Positions 4,901 through 5,330 of a stretch of DNA of 5,330 nt are shown here, piece after piece (the first letter of the stretch is position 1; each line of letters opens with the position of its first letter). Made by a program: the position numbers and the translations under genes. Location: NCBI GenBank assembly GCA_023414975.1, contig JAEZMI010000113.1, positions 1 through 5,330 of the forward strand. Reading direction: 5' to 3'. The notes under the pieces were generated by a model, which had not been told where the DNA came from, did not search any database, and saw only the letters and a program-made list of their open reading frames with translations. This stretch comes from Pseudomonadota bacterium (lineage in GTDB: Bacteria > Pseudomonadota > Alphaproteobacteria > Rhizobiales > Xanthobacteraceae).

Positions 4901-5330
4901 ATGCCCACGATCACTTTCGCCGTCGACCGCTTCCCGATACGCGGGAGCTTTACCATCGCACGCGGCTCGAAGACCGAGGCGGTGGTGGTCACGGCCGAGA
5001 TAAAGCTGGGCAAGGCCGTCGGGCGTGGCGAATGCGTGCCCTATGCGCGCTATGGCGAGAGCGTGGAGAACGTCGTCGCCGCCTTGGAAAGCGCCCGCCG
5101 CGCCCTCCAATCCGGCGCCGACCGGCGCGCGCTGCAATACATCCTGCCGCCCGGCGCGGCCCGCAATGCGCTCGACTGCGCGCTGTGGGACCTCGAAGCC
5201 AAGCAGGTCGGCCAGCGGGTGCATGAACTGGCCGGCCTTCCCGCCCCCGGCCCGGTCGTCACCGCCTACACGATCAGCCTCGGCACGCCCGAGGCGATGG
5301 CGCGGGCCGCCGCCGCGAGCGGCCACGCGC
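4901..5330 (+). CDS. dgcA: Enolase-superfamily dipeptide epimerase / DgcA-like racemase, 3' end outside window
   Basis: Expected to epimerise or racemise an acidic substrate: L-Ala-D/L-Glu epimerase (muropeptide recycling), or N-acetyl-D-glutamate racemase as described for DgcA. The frame runs from ATG 4901 to the window end without a stop (143 codons of a usual 320-330 or so). Residues 1 to about 105 are the N-terminal capping domain of the muconate-lactonising / mandelate-racemase type. Family marks are GRGECVPYARYGES at 41-54 and ARNALDCALWDLEAK at 87-101. TAYTISLGTPEAM at 121-133 begins the barrel. The catalytic Lys pair and the metal-binding Asp/Glu residues would lie beyond the window, so substrate specificity cannot be judged. 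AGG at 4888-4890 lies ten bases upstream of the ATG, an acceptable though weak ribosome-binding site. Transcribed away from the MCE operon; no functional link is evident. The symbol rests on recognition of the motif block. Confidence 0.82.
   Translation, partial: MPTITFAVDRFPIRGSFTIARGSKTEAVVVTAEIKLGKAVGRGECVPYARYGESVENVVAALESARRALQSGADRRALQYILPPGAARNALDCALWDLEAKQVGQRVHELAGLPAPGPVVTAYTISLGTPEAMARAAAASGHA

Noticed and set aside
4729..5013. A 94-codon minus-strand open frame in the intergenic region
   Set aside because: Its first third is opposite the dgcA-like gene and the rest crosses the dyads; there is no recognisable domain and the composition is not like the neighbouring genes.
4886..5326. 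A 146-codon minus-strand open frame at the right end
   Set aside because: It is opposite the dgcA-like gene, whose plus-strand translation shows clear enolase-superfamily motifs.

Overview
The window looks like chromosomal DNA of a GC-rich alphaproteobacterium of the order Hyphomicrobiales (Rhizobiales), perhaps Xanthobacteraceae/Ancylobacter-like. This rests on strongly GC-biased third codon positions, an MCE/Mla operon whose permease carries a fused STAS domain, the C-terminus of a large rhizobial-type conserved protein, and dispersed intergenic repeats beginning TAGAGC/AGAGCA. The order is fairly safe; the family is a guess.

Layout. (1) 1-495, plus strand: the last 164 codons of a protein that starts outside the window. 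(2) 496-669: a gap between convergent genes, holding a dispersed repeat that runs into a perfect 12-bp bidirectional terminator hairpin at 578-605. (3) 670-4438 (possibly 4513), minus strand: a tightly packed four-gene operon, transcribed right to left: STAS-MlaE permease, MlaF-type ATPase, MlaD-type MCE protein, PqiC/ABC_trans_aux-type lipoprotein. Junctions are 7 nt, a 1-base stop/start overlap, and 1 nt, so translation is probably coupled. (4) 4439-4900: the divergent intergenic region, with a second copy of the repeat, a candidate promoter for the operon, two adjacent dyads, and the leader of the right-hand gene. (5) 4901 to the end, plus strand: the first 143 codons of an enolase-superfamily gene resembling dipeptide epimerase / DgcA.

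How the genes work together. The four operon products form an ABC transporter that moves lipid (probably phospholipid) between inner and outer membrane. The permease and ATPase form the inner-membrane engine, the MCE protein makes the periplasmic ring or tube, and the lipoprotein is the likely outer-membrane-side partner. There is no separate MlaB (its STAS domain is fused to the permease) and no MlaC or MlaA here, so the arrangement is closer to the Pqi/Let or rhizobial Mla-like type than to the E. coli mla operon.

No clearly new system is visible. The most unusual local feature is a 15-bp tandem repeat inside the 5' end of the lipoprotein gene. It places an in-frame GTG every five codons, several behind a GAGG, ahead of the signal peptide. 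Other points of interest are the two related repeats at either end of the operon, one of which supplies the stop codon of the upstream gene, and a stem-loop lying between two candidate starts of the permease.
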